A stretch of DNA of 64,000 bases from Cellulomonas humilata (GCF_030814415.1 NZ_JAUSVB010000002.1:434001-498000), one strand, 5' to 3'; counted from the first letter of the stretch, positions 46,831-56,863 are shown. Made by a program: numbers and translations. The notes: a model not told the origin generated them from the letters alone.

Positions 46831-49215
46831 TCAGATCGACCAGGTCAGCCGGACCTTGCCGACGCGTACGACATCCACTGCTGCCACGTGCACCCCGTCG
46901 GGGATCTGCCGCACGGTCGGGTCGACCCAGACACCGGTGCTGCGCTGCCAGGGCAGGAGCTCGAACCGCACACCGTGTCGAGCGATCGCGGACGCCCACG
47001 GCGTGAGGTCGAGGTCCCAGTCGCGACCGTGCCAGAAGTGGTCGCTGATCAGCTCGTCGCCCACGAACGCACGGCCGACGTCGCCGGTCCATCGCACCCG
47101 GAGCAGCGTGCGGTCGACGCCGTCGAACAGCTCCGGGGGGACCTCGACCTGCACGACGGCGGCACCGGCGAAGTCGGTGGGCGCGCTGAGCCGGTTGAGG
47201 GGGCCGCCGCGCTCAGGGCGTGGGGAGGTCGCCTCGGGGCGGAGCCCGGAGACGAGCGTGCGGCGGCCGGCCTGCGGCGCGCTCACCTGCCAGGACCGCC
47301 AGGGGCCGTCGTCGGACGGCTCGCTCAGGTCGCTGCCCTCGGCCCGGAGTGCCTCAGGAGCGGGGAGGAGGGAGACGGTGACGTCGGGGCTCTCCGTCTG
47401 CACGACGAGCTCGCCGTCCACCGCGTAGAGCGGCGCGGAAGACAGCACCAGCCGTTCCCGGCCGTCCACCTCGAGCAGGTAGAGCCGGTCGATGCTCTCC
47501 TGGTCCAGGACGATGATCCGCGCACTCTCGAGCTCGACGACGCACGTCGGGCCGGCCGGTGCGGCGAGGGAGATGATCGTCGCGCCCTCGCGGTGGACGG
47601 CGACACCCGCCCCGCCGACCTCGTGGTCCCCGTCGAGGACGAGCTCGACGGGGATGCCGTCGTAGGCGCCCAGCACGACGACCTCGCGGTCGTCGACGGT
47701 GACGCGAGCGAGGACCCGTGCAGTTGCACCCCGGAGAACGACGCCCGGCGCGAGCGGGTACCGAAGCGGCCACACCAGCGAGACACCGGCCGGGATCGTG
47801 ACCGGCTGGGTGGGCACCGTGACGTCCCCGCCGTCGAGCGTCACCGTGAGCTGGACGTCGCGCTGTTCCGGCAGCGCCGCCTTCGCGGGCTGGTACGTCG
47901 AGGCGAACAGGTAGCCGCTGCGACCGTCGGATCGCACTGCCCACCGCAGGATCTCCGGGTCGGCGCTGCCGCCGCCGACCGTCGTGGCCATCGTGGCGAT
48001 GCGGTGCCCGTCCTGCTGGAGCCACACGTGCTGGGCCCGCAGCCCGTGGTGGTGGGGGCGGATCTGACCGTGTTCACCGATCGGGGCGGCGAAGTCGTAG
48101 GTCACGCGTGGCACGTCGTTGGGGTAGCCGGTCGCATGAGACTCCTGCTCAGAGCCGTGTGCACCCGTGCGCTGCGTCCCGCCGGCGTACATGTAGTAGC
48201 CCTGCCAGATCGAGCCGCTGCCGACCTTGGCGAGCGCGAGTGCGGCGACGTCCGCGGGCGCGACGATCGGTCTGCGGTGGTACGCGACGTGCATCCCTCC
48301 GCCCAGCTCGCACGTCACGAAGGGCACGGCGTCATCGTCCTTCAGCGGCACCGCGTCGGGGTCGAGGGTGATCCCGTCGAGCGCCTCGCGCAGGTCCGCC
48401 CCGACGGACAGGTCGTCGCGCACAGGGCTGTAGCGGAAGTGGAACGCGGAGAACTCGGGCCACTCCGTCTGCTCGTCGTCCCAGAAGCCGTCGGAGTAGG
48501 CGCTGTACACGGGCAGCAGCGTGTCGGGGACCTGCGCACCACCCCAGCCGGTCGCCGTCCAGATCGGGACCCGGAGCCCGAGCTCCTCGGCGAGCTCGCG
48601 CAGGCGTGCGAGGTGCTGTGGCTGGTCGTAGAGCTCGTTGTCGACCTGTGCGCCGACGATGGGCCCTCCCTCGGCATGTGCCAGACCCCGGAGCTGCGCG
48701 ATGGTCTGCGCGTAGAAGGCGTGCACGAGGTCGAGGTACGCGGGGTCGTTGGTGCGGGTAGCGAGGTTCCGCTCGACCAGCCAGTCGGGGAAGCCGCCGT
48801 ACCGTGCCTCGCCGTGGGCCCAGGGGCCGAGCCGGACGACGACATCGAGGCCGTGCGCCCTGGCCTCCTCGATGAAGGCGCGCAGGTCGAGCTGGCCGTC
48901 CCAGCGAAAGACGCCGGGCTCCGGCTCGTGGGCCTGCCAGAGCACGTAGGTCGCCACCGAGGTCAGGCCGCCGGCCCGGGCGTGGCCCAGGACGTCACGC
49001 CAGCGATCGCGAGGCACCCGCGAGTAGTGGATCTCGCCCGTGATGGGGAACCACGGGATGCCACCCCGCTCGACCCACCTGCTGGTCACCTCGATCCGGT
49101 CGTCGCCCGCAGGCGGCTCGCCGACGCTCAGGTGGCCGCGGCGCGGTGCCGTCGGGGCGACGACGGTGAGGTGGTGCGGCGCCACGAGGGTGCCCGGGCG
49201 GACGGCGCTGGTCAT
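46831..49215 (-). CDS. glycoside hydrolase family 35 beta-galactosidase
   Basis: The 794-residue protein has a GH35 barrel near 45-380: GEIHYSRVPRDRW, the acid/base glutamate in VGAQVDNELYDQP and the likely nucleophile in FVTCELGGGMHV. The C-terminal half is beta-sandwich. There is no signal peptide, so it acts inside the cell on imported galactosides. AAGGAG precedes the ATG. The AraC gene ends 48 bases upstream on the same strand. Confidence 0.92.
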   Translation of the reverse strand: MTSAVRPGTLVAPHHLTVVAPTAPRRGHLSVGEPPAGDDRIEVTSRWVERGGIPWFPITGEIHYSRVPRDRWRDVLGHARAGGLTSVATYVLWQAHEPEPGVFRWDGQLDLRAFIEEARAHGLDVVVRLGPWAHGEARYGGFPDWLVERNLATRTNDPAYLDLVHAFYAQTIAQLRGLAHAEGGPIVGAQVDNELYDQPQHLARLRELAEELGLRVPIWTATGWGGAQVPDTLLPVYSAYSDGFWDDEQTEWPEFSAFHFRYSPVRDDLSVGADLREALDGITLDPDAVPLKDDDAVPFVTCELGGGMHVAYHRRPIVAPADVAALALAKVGSGSIWQGYYMYAGGTQRTGAHGSEQESHATGYPNDVPRVTYDFAAPIGEHGQIRPHHHGLRAQHVWLQQDGHRIATMATTVGGGSADPEILRWAVRSDGRSGYLFASTYQPAKAALPEQRDVQLTVTLDGGDVTVPTQPVTIPAGVSLVWPLRYPLAPGVVLRGATARVLARVTVDDREVVVLGAYDGIPVELVLDGDHEVGGAGVAVHREGATIISLAAPAGPTCVVELESARIIVLDQESIDRLYLLEVDGRERLVLSSAPLYAVDGELVVQTESPDVTVSLLPAPEALRAEGSDLSEPSDDGPWRSWQVSAPQAGRRTLVSGLRPEATSPRPERGGPLNRLSAPTDFAGAAVVQVEVPPELFDGVDRTLLRVRWTGDVGRAFVGDELISDHFWHGRDWDLDLTPWASAIARHGVRFELLPWQRSTGVWVDPTVRQIPDGVHVAAVDVVRVGKVRLTWSI

Positions 49216-49263
49216 GTCTCTCCTTGGAGCAAAGCCTGGATTCGTCGCTGAGTATGCCTGCGC

Positions 49264-50169
49264 TCAGCCCTTGTCGTGCGAGCGGTACTCGGTCGGGCTC
49301 ATGCCGTGGATCCGGTGGAACTGGCGGGAGAAGTAGAGGGGGTCGCTGAACCCGACCCGGGCGGCCACGGAGGCGATGGGCCGGTCGGTGGTGTCGAGGA
49401 GCTCGCGCGCCGTGCCCATGCGCAGCCTGGTCTGGTACTCCAGCGCGCCGTAGCCCGTGGACCGCCGGAACAGCGCGGAGTAGTGCGAGACGCTCAGCCC
49501 GGCCATGCCCGCGAGGTCGGCCAGGGAGATGCGGGTGGAGACGTTCGCGCGCAGGTGCTCGATCGTCGCCGCGATCGGGTCCGGCTGCTGCCTGCCGATC
49601 GTCCGGCGGTCGGCCGCCAGGAGCGCCATCGCGTGCCACGCAGCACCGGCGGACGCCAGGAGGCTCGCCATCGTCTCGTCGCGCTCCATGCGCCGGATGA
49701 TCGTGTCGACGAGGGAGATGACGGGGGCCGGGTCGCCGAGCCCGAAGACCGGCTGGTCCGGCGTGGCGCCGATCGCCGCAAGGAGGTCGGGCACCTGCTG
49801 GCCCACCAGGTGCATCCACCAGATGGTCCAGGGCTCCTCGGCGTCCGCCTCGTACCGGTGGGGCACGCCCGCGGGGATCGCGAGCGCCTGCCCCGCGTGC
49901 ACCTGGTGCACACCCGACGGCAGCGTGCAGGTCCCTCGGCCCGCCGCGCAGACGATCACGATGTGCTGCGGGGCGCCGTGCGTGCGGGTGCGCCCGTGGG
50001 TCGACGCTCGCGGGAAGTACCCGACGTCGGTGACGAGCAGCTGCGACAGCGGCGGTGTCGCCGAGGCCTGCGCGACGAGCGGGCGGGGGAGCACGCACAT
50101 GCGCTGCCCGGGGAAGCCTTCGCGTCGGCGGGGCGGCGCCTCAGTCGCTGGGATCATCGATTCGTCCAT
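49264..50169 (-). CDS. AraC-family regulator
   Basis: The 301-residue protein has a cupin ligand domain (HQVHAGQALAIPAGVPHRYEA near 105) and two C-terminal helix-turn-helix motifs (ISLADLAGMAGLSVSHYSALF; ASVAARVGFSDPLYFSRQF). It lies divergent from the DUF5107 gene and upstream of GH35, and probably controls both. The start at 50169 is chosen from several in-frame codons and is uncertain. Confidence 0.88.
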   Translation of the reverse strand: MDESMIPATEAPPRRREGFPGQRMCVLPRPLVAQASATPPLSQLLVTDVGYFPRASTHGRTRTHGAPQHIVIVCAAGRGTCTLPSGVHQVHAGQALAIPAGVPHRYEADAEEPWTIWWMHLVGQQVPDLLAAIGATPDQPVFGLGDPAPVISLVDTIIRRMERDETMASLLASAGAAWHAMALLAADRRTIGRQQPDPIAATIEHLRANVSTRISLADLAGMAGLSVSHYSALFRRSTGYGALEYQTRLRMGTARELLDTTDRPIASVAARVGFSDPLYFSRQFHRIHGMSPTEYRSHDKG

Positions 50170-50213
50170 GTGTCTCGGAAGAGTGCCCATTCTGCAGCAT
50201 GGCGACCGGAACG

Positions 50214-50219
50214 TAGCGT
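50214..50219 (+). promoter_or_regulatory. -10 box giving a leaderless DUF5107 transcript
   Basis: TAGCGT ends six bases before the ATG at 50226, the same spacing as the boxes at 3894 and 21032. There is no ribosome site. Confidence 0.4.
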
Positions 50220-50225
50220 CATGCC

Positions 50226-53200
50226 ATGCTCGATGACGAGTCCCGCCTGGACCTCCCCGCCGTGCCCGCACACCTCGTGGGTCAGGCTGTCGCCGCGTGG
50301 CGCCAGCCGGTCACGATCGACACGTACCAGCCGGACCCGGCGGACCGCTACCCGGCGTTCCTGGAGAACCGCGTCTACCAGGGCTCGTCGGGGAGTGTGT
50401 ACCCGCTGCCGTTCCACGAGCGCATCAGCCCCACCAAGGCGCCCCACGGCTGGGACGCGATCCACCTCGAGAACCCGTGGATCCGGCTGATGATCCTGCC
50501 GGAGCTCGGAGGCCGCATCCACGTCGGGATGGACACCACCAACGGGTACGACTTCTTCTACCGCAACAACGTCATCAAGCCGGCGCTCGTCGGGCTCGCG
50601 GGACCCTGGCTCTCGGGCGGCGTCGAGCTCAACTGGCCACAGCACCACCGCCCTGCGACCTTCCTGCCGGTCGAGGCGACGATCGAGCACGAGGCCGACG
50701 GAGCCGTCACGGTGTGGTGCTCGGACCACGACCCGTTCGCCCGCATGAAGGGCATGCACGGCATCCGCCTGCGTCCGGACTCCTCGGTGATCGAGCTGCG
50801 CGTCAGGCTGTTCAACCGCACCGACGAGGTGCAGACGTTCCTCTGGTGGGCGAACGTCGCGGCGGCAGTGAACGACGACTACCAGTCGTTCTTCCCGACC
50901 GACGTGCACGCCGTCGCGGACCACGCCAAGCGCGCGGTGACCGCGTTCCCCGCGGCCGACCGCCCGTACTACGGGATCGACTACCAGGCCCGGAAGGCTG
51001 GGGCGCACCCCGCCAGTGCCCCCGACCCTGACCGGATCGACTGGTACCGCAACATCCCGGTGCCCACGTCCTACATGGCCCTCGGGACGCAGGACGACTT
51101 CTTCGGCGGCTACGACCACGGCCGCCGGGCAGGCTTCGTGCACTGGGCCGACCACCAGGTGGCGCCGGGGAAGAAGCAGTGGACCTGGGGTACCGGCGCG
51201 TTCGGCAAGGCCTGGGACGCGAACCTCACCGACACCGACGGGCCCTACGTCGAGCTGATGGCCGGCGTCTTCACGGACAACCAGCCGGACTTCACGTTCC
51301 TGGCGCCGGGCGAGACGAAGACGTTCAGCCAGTACTGGTACCCGATCCAGGAGACCGGTCCTGTCCACCAGGCCAACCTCGAGGCGGCCGTCCGCCTCGA
51401 CGTGACGCCGGGCCCGGCCAGCACCGCCGTGCGGGTGGCGGTCGCGATGACGCAGGTCCGCGCCGGAGTCGCCGTGCGGCTGACCGGGCCGGACGGCGCG
51501 ACGCTCTGGCAGGTCGAGGCGGACTCGGGTCCGGATCGTCCGATCGTGCATGACCTGACACTTGACGCCGCCTGGGCTCCTGAGGACCTGACGCTGGTCG
51601 TCGAGCACGGCGGTGCCGAGGTCATCGCGTGGCGACCCCGCGTCGCGCACGGCTCGCCGGCGATGCCCGAGCCCGCGCAGGAGCCCGCGCCGCCCGCCGA
51701 CGTCCCGTCCGTCGACGAGCTGTACCTCGTCGGCGTGCACCTCGACCAGTACCGGCACGCGACCCGGTCGCCCGAGCCGTACTGGCTCGAGGCCCTGCGT
51801 CGCGACGAGGGCGACTACCGCTCGAACCTCGCGCTCGCCGCGCGGCGCTACAAGGCCGGGCGGTACGCCGAGGCCGAGCAGCACCTGCGGGCAGCGCTCG
51901 CCCGCCAGACCCGTCTGAACACGAACCCCGGCGACGGCGAGGCGACCTTCCGCCTCGGCCGGGTGCTCGCGCGCACCGGTCGCCCGGACGAGGCCTACGA
52001 GGCGTGGGGCAAGGCGCGGTGGAACCAGGCGTGGTGCGGCGCGGCGCTCCTCGCGATGGCGCGGCTCGACGCTGCGCGCGGCCGCGACCGCTCCGCCCTC
52101 GACCACGCCCGCGGAGCCGCCGCCGACGCGGACAACCTGCAGGCCCAGGCGGTGCTCGTCGTCCTGCTGCGGCGCGCCGGCCGCGACGCCGACGCGGACG
52201 CCGTGCTGGCACGGGCGCTCGACCGCGACCCGCTCGACGTGTGGACCCGTGACCTGGCAGGTCACGACGTCGCGACGGACGCCCCGACGCTGCTCGACGT
52301 CGCGCTGGAGTACGACTCGCTCGGTCTGTGGCCCGACGCGGTCCGGCTGCTCGAGGCCGCAGTCGAGGTCGGGCCCGCCCTCGGTCAGGTGGAGGTTCGA
52401 CCACTGGTGCACCTGCACGCCGCACGGATCCTGGAGGCGGCCGGCGAGCACGGCGACGCCGACCGGCACCGCGCCCTGGCGCGGACGGTGCCCGCCGTGC
52501 ACTGCCTCGCCTCGCGCCTCGACGACGTGGACATGCTGCAGGCGCACGTCGAGCGGCACCCCGACGACGCCCGGGCCTGGGCGATCCTCGGCCACTGGCT
52601 GTACTTCCAGCGTCGTCACCTCGACGCGATCGCCGCGTGGCGCACGTCGACCGAGCTGGACCCGAGCGATCCGGTGGTGTGGCGCAACCGTGCGGTCGCG
52701 GCGTTCAACGTCCTGGCCGACCCGGCCGCCGCACGGCAGCACTACGAGCGCGCACTTGCGGTCGCTCCCGGCGACCCCCGCCTGGTCTACGAGCGCGACC
52801 AGCTGGCCAAGCGGTCCGCCGCGTCGCCCGAGGAGCGCCTCGCGGTGCTCGAGGGCGAACGCGCGGCGGTCGACGCCCGTGACGACCTCACCGTCGAGCT
52901 GGCCCAGCTGCACACCGCCACGGGCAGGCCCGAGGTCGCGCTCGAGCTCCTCCGTGCTCGCCGGTTCCAGCCGTGGGAGGGCGGGGAGGGACAGGTGCTC
53001 TCGGCGTGGGACGAGGCGCACCTCGCCCTCGCCCGCCGCGCGCTCGACGACGGCGACGGGCAGCTCGCGCTCGAGCACGTCGGCGCTGCCCTCGAGCCCG
53101 TCGCGAGCCTCGGTGAGGCCCGGCACCCGCTGGCCACCACAGCTCAGCTGCACCTGATGCTCGGCGACGCCCTCGCCGCGACGGGTGACGACGCGGGCGC

Positions 53201-53618
53201 CTCCGCCGCCTGGTCGCGTGCCGCCAGCGCCACGGGCGACTTCCAGAGCATGGCCCCGGTCGAGTTCTCCGAGCTGACCTACTACGCCGTGCTGGGCTCG
53301 CGTCGTCTCGGCGACGACGCCCGCGCCGGCGCCCTGGTCGACGGCCTTGCCACGCACGCGGTGACGCTCCGCTCGACGCCCGCGACGGTGGACTACTTCG
53401 CGACCTCGCTGCCGACCCTGTTGCTCTTCCAGGACGACCTCCAGGCCGCCCAGACGACGTCGGCGATGCTCCTGGAGGCACAGGTCGCCGCCCTGCGGGG
53501 TGACGTCACCGCCGCGGCGGCAGGCCTCGAGGACGTCCTCGCCCGCGAGCCCAGCCGGCTGCGGGCCCTCGATCTCCGGCGCGAGCTCTTCGATCCGTTC
53601 CCGCTCGCTGACCAGTAA
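50226..53618 (+). CDS. DUF5107-TPR protein
   Basis: The 1130-residue protein begins with a DUF5107 domain (about 35-320; GGRIHVGMDTTNGYDFFYRN, WPQHHRPATFLPVEA), which resembles galactose-mutarotase folds, followed by a beta domain and long TPR-like repeats from about 500 to 1100. There is no signal peptide. It lies divergent from the AraC gene, with GH35 and Gfo on the other arm, so a role in carbohydrate metabolism is inferred. No catalytic assignment can be made. Confidence 0.82.
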   Translation: MLDDESRLDLPAVPAHLVGQAVAAWRQPVTIDTYQPDPADRYPAFLENRVYQGSSGSVYPLPFHERISPTKAPHGWDAIHLENPWIRLMILPELGGRIHVGMDTTNGYDFFYRNNVIKPALVGLAGPWLSGGVELNWPQHHRPATFLPVEATIEHEADGAVTVWCSDHDPFARMKGMHGIRLRPDSSVIELRVRLFNRTDEVQTFLWWANVAAAVNDDYQSFFPTDVHAVADHAKRAVTAFPAADRPYYGIDYQARKAGAHPASAPDPDRIDWYRNIPVPTSYMALGTQDDFFGGYDHGRRAGFVHWADHQVAPGKKQWTWGTGAFGKAWDANLTDTDGPYVELMAGVFTDNQPDFTFLAPGETKTFSQYWYPIQETGPVHQANLEAAVRLDVTPGPASTAVRVAVAMTQVRAGVAVRLTGPDGATLWQVEADSGPDRPIVHDLTLDAAWAPEDLTLVVEHGGAEVIAWRPRVAHGSPAMPEPAQEPAPPADVPSVDELYLVGVHLDQYRHATRSPEPYWLEALRRDEGDYRSNLALAARRYKAGRYAEAEQHLRAALARQTRLNTNPGDGEATFRLGRVLARTGRPDEAYEAWGKARWNQAWCGAALLAMARLDAARGRDRSALDHARGAAADADNLQAQAVLVVLLRRAGRDADADAVLARALDRDPLDVWTRDLAGHDVATDAPTLLDVALEYDSLGLWPDAVRLLEAAVEVGPALGQVEVRPLVHLHAARILEAAGEHGDADRHRALARTVPAVHCLASRLDDVDMLQAHVERHPDDARAWAILGHWLYFQRRHLDAIAAWRTSTELDPSDPVVWRNRAVAAFNVLADPAAARQHYERALAVAPGDPRLVYERDQLAKRSAASPEERLAVLEGERAAVDARDDLTVELAQLHTATGRPEVALELLRARRFQPWEGGEGQVLSAWDEAHLALARRALDDGDGQLALEHVGAALEPVASLGEARHPLATTAQLHLMLGDALAATGDDAGASAAWSRAASATGDFQSMAPVEFSELTYYAVLGSRRLGDDARAGALVDGLATHAVTLRSTPATVDYFATSLPTLLLFQDDLQAAQTTSAMLLEAQVAALRGDVTAAAAGLEDVLAREPSRLRALDLRRELFDPFPLADQ

Positions 53619-53653
53619 GGGCCGCCGCCGGTCCTCTCATGCCAGCATGAGGC

Positions 53654-54499
53654 GTGCTGAGCGTGAGCGTGATCGTCACCGCATTCGACCAGGGCGAGCT
53701 GGTCGCCGAGGCGGTCGAGTCGGTCCTGCGACAGACCCGCGTCCCGGATGCCGTCATCGTGGTCGACGACGGCTCGACCGACGACGAGTCGGTCGAGGTC
53801 ATCGAGCGACTCCAGGGGGACGGCCGCGTCAGGGTGCTGCGTCAGTCCAACCGTGGGGTCGCGGCTGCCCGGAACGCGGGGATCGCCGCCGCCGGGACCG
53901 ACCTCGTGGCCGTGCTGGACGGCGACGACCGCCTCGCGCCGACGTTCCTCGAGCGGACCGTCGCAGTCCTGCGGGGCGACCCCGGCGCACTCGCCGCATC
54001 GTCGTGGCTGCGTGCGCACGGCGTGATCGACGCGGTCGTGCGGCCCGGCGGAGGGTCGGCTGTCGACTTCCTGCACCGCAACGCCTGCCCTGCGGCCGCG
54101 GTGGTCCGCCGCGACGCCTGGCGTGCGTGCGGCGGTTACGACGAGGACATGCGCAGCGGGTTCGAGGACTGGGACTTCTTCCTCTCGCTCGTCGGCGACG
54201 GTGGGCACGTCGCCGTCGTGCCGGAGCCGCTCATCGAGTACCGGACGGCGCCCGCCTCCGCGAACGTCCGCTCCATGGACTCCCGGCTCGAGCTCTACGG
54301 CCGGCTCGTCGACAAGCATCGCGCCGTCTTCGAGCGGCACCTCCGGGAGGTGCTGCTGGCGCTCGAGGCGCGCGCCATGGACGCCGCCGGACGGTGGGAG
54401 GACCTGGTGGCCGCGGACCGCTCACTGCCCGTCGGGGACGTCACGTACGGCGACGGCGGCATGGCCGCGGCCGTCCGGATCGCCGTCCGCCGGGGCTGA
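53654..54499 (+). CDS. glycosyltransferase family 2
   Basis: The 281-residue protein has the GT2 fold: VSVIVTAFDQGELVAEAVES, VVDDGSTDDESVEV, the DxD motif LDGDDRLAP near 95, and FEDWDFFLSLV near 173. It has no membrane anchor. GTG at 53654 follows DUF5107 by 35 bases. Its 3' end overlaps the MATE gene on the other strand by 78 bases. Confidence 0.88.
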   Translation: MLSVSVIVTAFDQGELVAEAVESVLRQTRVPDAVIVVDDGSTDDESVEVIERLQGDGRVRVLRQSNRGVAAARNAGIAAAGTDLVAVLDGDDRLAPTFLERTVAVLRGDPGALAASSWLRAHGVIDAVVRPGGGSAVDFLHRNACPAAAVVRRDAWRACGGYDEDMRSGFEDWDFFLSLVGDGGHVAVVPEPLIEYRTAPASANVRSMDSRLELYGRLVDKHRAVFERHLREVLLALEARAMDAAGRWEDLVAADRSLPVGDVTYGDGGMAAAVRIAVRRG

Positions 54500-55840
54500 C
54501 CCGCCGGTGGCGGGGACATCGAGTCGGCGCAGGACCAGGAGCGCGATGCCCGCGGAGAGGAGCTCGCCCGCGGCCAGGCCGATCCAGGTGCCGGTGGGGC
54601 CGGTGTGGCCGAGGGCGAGCACGAGCGGGACCTTGACGAGAAGCAGGGTTCCGACGGAGAGGACGTAGGACGGTCGTGGTCTGCCCATGGCCTGGAAGTA
54701 CGCGGAGACCAGTGGGGTGACGCCGGCTGCGGCGAACCCGATCGCCAGGATGCGCAGGGCGTCGACGGACTCGGCGTGGACCGCGGGGTCGTCGACGAAG
54801 GCGGCGGTGATGGGCTCGGCGAGCAGCGCGACGGAGCCGGCGGCGACGGTGCTGTAGACGAGGGTGGCGCGCAGCGACAGGGTCCGGGTGCGTCGGACGC
54901 GTGCGGCGAGGCGGCGACCGGCGTTGTACCCGACGATCGGCTGCATCCCCTGGCTGATGCCGAGCTGGGGCATCGCGACGAACGTCTGGATGCGGGCGCA
55001 GATCGCGAAGGCGGCCAGCGCGGCGGTGGCGGCGGCCACCCGCGACAGCGTGGTGTTGACCACCACGACGAGCAGGGTGGCGCCGAAGCCGGCAAGGAAC
55101 GAGGGGGCGCCGATGCCCACGAGGGTCCGGACCGTCGGGAGGTGGGGCCGCAGGTCGGACCTGCGGATGCGGTAGGGGCGGTGCCGCTGGCCGAAGAAGA
55201 ACCACATGCTCATGGCGGCGGAGACGGCCTGGCCGCCGACCGTTCCCAGGGCGGCTCCACGGACGCCGAGGTCCAGTCCGAAGATGAGCAGCGGGTCGAG
55301 GGTGATCTGGACGGCGACCGGGACGACCCACAGCATCGTGGCGAACCGCATCCGGCCCTCGGCGCGCACCAGGCTGGAGAACCCGGTCGAGACGATCGCA
55401 CCGGCCAGGATGACCACGGCGTAGTCGCGTGCGTAGTCGAGGGTCGGGCCGTGCGCGCCGAGCAGGCGCAGGAGCGGCTCGAGCCCGGTCAGCCCGAGCA
55501 CGGTGATCAGGACGGCGGTGGCCCAGAACGCCGTGAAGGCGTTCCCAGCGGCGCGTGCGGCGGTGCTCGTGTCGCCGGCGCCGAGGTGCCGGGAGACCAC
55601 CGAGGCTGCTCCGACGCCGAGGGCGGTCGAGACCGCGCCCAGCGCCAGGAGCAAGGGGGCGACGAGGTTGACCGCCGCCATCGCGGTCGTCCCGACGCCG
55701 CGGGCGACGAACCAGGCGTTGGTCAGTGCGTAGATCCCGTAGACCCCGACCGCGATGGTGGTCTGGGTGCAGGCGTGCCACAGCAGCCGCCCGACGGGCC
55801 GTTCACCCAGGGCGGCGGCGTCGAGCGTGCGGGTGCTCAC
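54422..55840 (-). CDS. MATE family efflux transporter
   Basis: The 472-residue protein has twelve predicted membrane helices in two halves and matches MATE proteins, which export drugs or metabolites by cation antiport. GTG at 55840 overlaps the APH-like stop by four bases. A polar C-terminal tail runs into the convergent glycosyltransferase gene. The substrate is unknown. Confidence 0.9.
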   Translation of the reverse strand: MSTRTLDAAALGERPVGRLLWHACTQTTIAVGVYGIYALTNAWFVARGVGTTAMAAVNLVAPLLLALGAVSTALGVGAASVVSRHLGAGDTSTAARAAGNAFTAFWATAVLITVLGLTGLEPLLRLLGAHGPTLDYARDYAVVILAGAIVSTGFSSLVRAEGRMRFATMLWVVPVAVQITLDPLLIFGLDLGVRGAALGTVGGQAVSAAMSMWFFFGQRHRPYRIRRSDLRPHLPTVRTLVGIGAPSFLAGFGATLLVVVVNTTLSRVAAATAALAAFAICARIQTFVAMPQLGISQGMQPIVGYNAGRRLAARVRRTRTLSLRATLVYSTVAAGSVALLAEPITAAFVDDPAVHAESVDALRILAIGFAAAGVTPLVSAYFQAMGRPRPSYVLSVGTLLLVKVPLVLALGHTGPTGTWIGLAAGELLSAGIALLVLRRLDVPATGGSAPADGDPDGRGHAAVAVRDVPDGQ

Positions 55841-56823
55841 GGCTCCGTGAGCAGGCTCATCATCGTGCCGATCTGCTCGCGTGCCCAGTCGTACTGGGTG
55901 GGTGTGGTGTGCCCGCGGTACACGGTCTCGATCGCCATGATCACCACCAGGTGCAGGCAGTACAGGCCACGGCGCGTCTGCTCCCTCGGCGTGAGCTGCT
56001 CCTGGCCGTAGCCGCGCATGAACGCGGTCGGGTCGCCGAAGTCGGACAGATAGGTGCCGGCGAAGCCGGCCTCCATCAGGGGGTCCCCGTACAGGGCGCG
56101 TTCGTGGTCGATGATCGTGACGATCCTGCCGTCGCGGACCATGACGTTGGAGTCCCAGAGGTCCCACTCGACGAACCGCGGCTCGATGACGTCGTCGAGG
56201 ACGTCGGCGTGCAGGGCGACGACCTTGCGGATCTCGTCGTAGTCCCGGCCGATGTCGACGTTGCGGGCCTCTCCGTCGGCCAGGACGGCCTCGACGAGGC
56301 CGGTGAAGACGGTGCGCCACGACGGGTCACCCGGGCCGGCGAGCGGTCCGAACCAGCTCCCACGGATCGAGTTCAGGTCGCGGTTGGCGGCGCCGAGCGC
56401 CTCGTTGTACGCGTCGCGCTGCTCGGTGCTCAGGCCGTCGGTGATGATGCCGAAGTTCTCGGCGTCGACGAACGGCATGAAGAAGTAGTCGGCGTCGACG
56501 AGCTCGTGGCTCAGGTCGGCGTGGTCGACCTGCGGGACGGGGACGTCGGTGCGTGCCGCGATCAGCGCCAGCGCGTCGAGCTCGATGCGCATCGCGCCGC
56601 GCTCGGCGGTCAGCACCGCCACGTCCCGCGGCGGCGCGATCTTCACGACCACGGCCCGGCCGTCGCGCAGCAGGATCCTGTAGGCGACGTTGAACCAGCC
56701 GTGCCCCAGCTCCTCGAGCCAGGTGTCCGGCTCGCCCGTGGGCACCTGGTCGGCGCCGTAGGCACGCTCGACCATCGCCCGCAGCGTCGCGGGCGACTGG
56801 CGGTTCTTCGTGATGCTCTCCAT
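55837..56823 (-). CDS. aminoglycoside phosphotransferase family kinase
   Basis: The 328-residue protein has an APH-like fold: an N-lobe with VVVKIAPP lysine near 61, the catalytic loop EWDLWDSNVMV in place of HGDxxxxN, and the metal Asp in IIDHERALYGDP. The catalytic Asp and Asn remain. Homologues include drug kinases and many metabolic kinases, so resistance cannot be assumed. It is coupled to the MATE gene and 40 bases downstream of the LacI gene. Confidence 0.85.
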   Translation of the reverse strand: MESITKNRQSPATLRAMVERAYGADQVPTGEPDTWLEELGHGWFNVAYRILLRDGRAVVVKIAPPRDVAVLTAERGAMRIELDALALIAARTDVPVPQVDHADLSHELVDADYFFMPFVDAENFGIITDGLSTEQRDAYNEALGAANRDLNSIRGSWFGPLAGPGDPSWRTVFTGLVEAVLADGEARNVDIGRDYDEIRKVVALHADVLDDVIEPRFVEWDLWDSNVMVRDGRIVTIIDHERALYGDPLMEAGFAGTYLSDFGDPTAFMRGYGQEQLTPREQTRRGLYCLHLVVIMAIETVYRGHTTPTQYDWAREQIGTMMSLLTEP

Positions 56824-56863
56824 CGAGTCCTCATCGTCGAGCGGCGGGCTGTGCGGCCCGGGT

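Noticed and set aside
46477..49251. Long plus-strand frame opposite GH35
   Set aside because: GH35 on the minus strand has full catalytic motifs; the plus frame is low-complexity.
50154..53357. Long minus-strand frame opposite the DUF5107-TPR gene
   Set aside because: No start site or motif; the plus-strand protein has a coherent domain structure.
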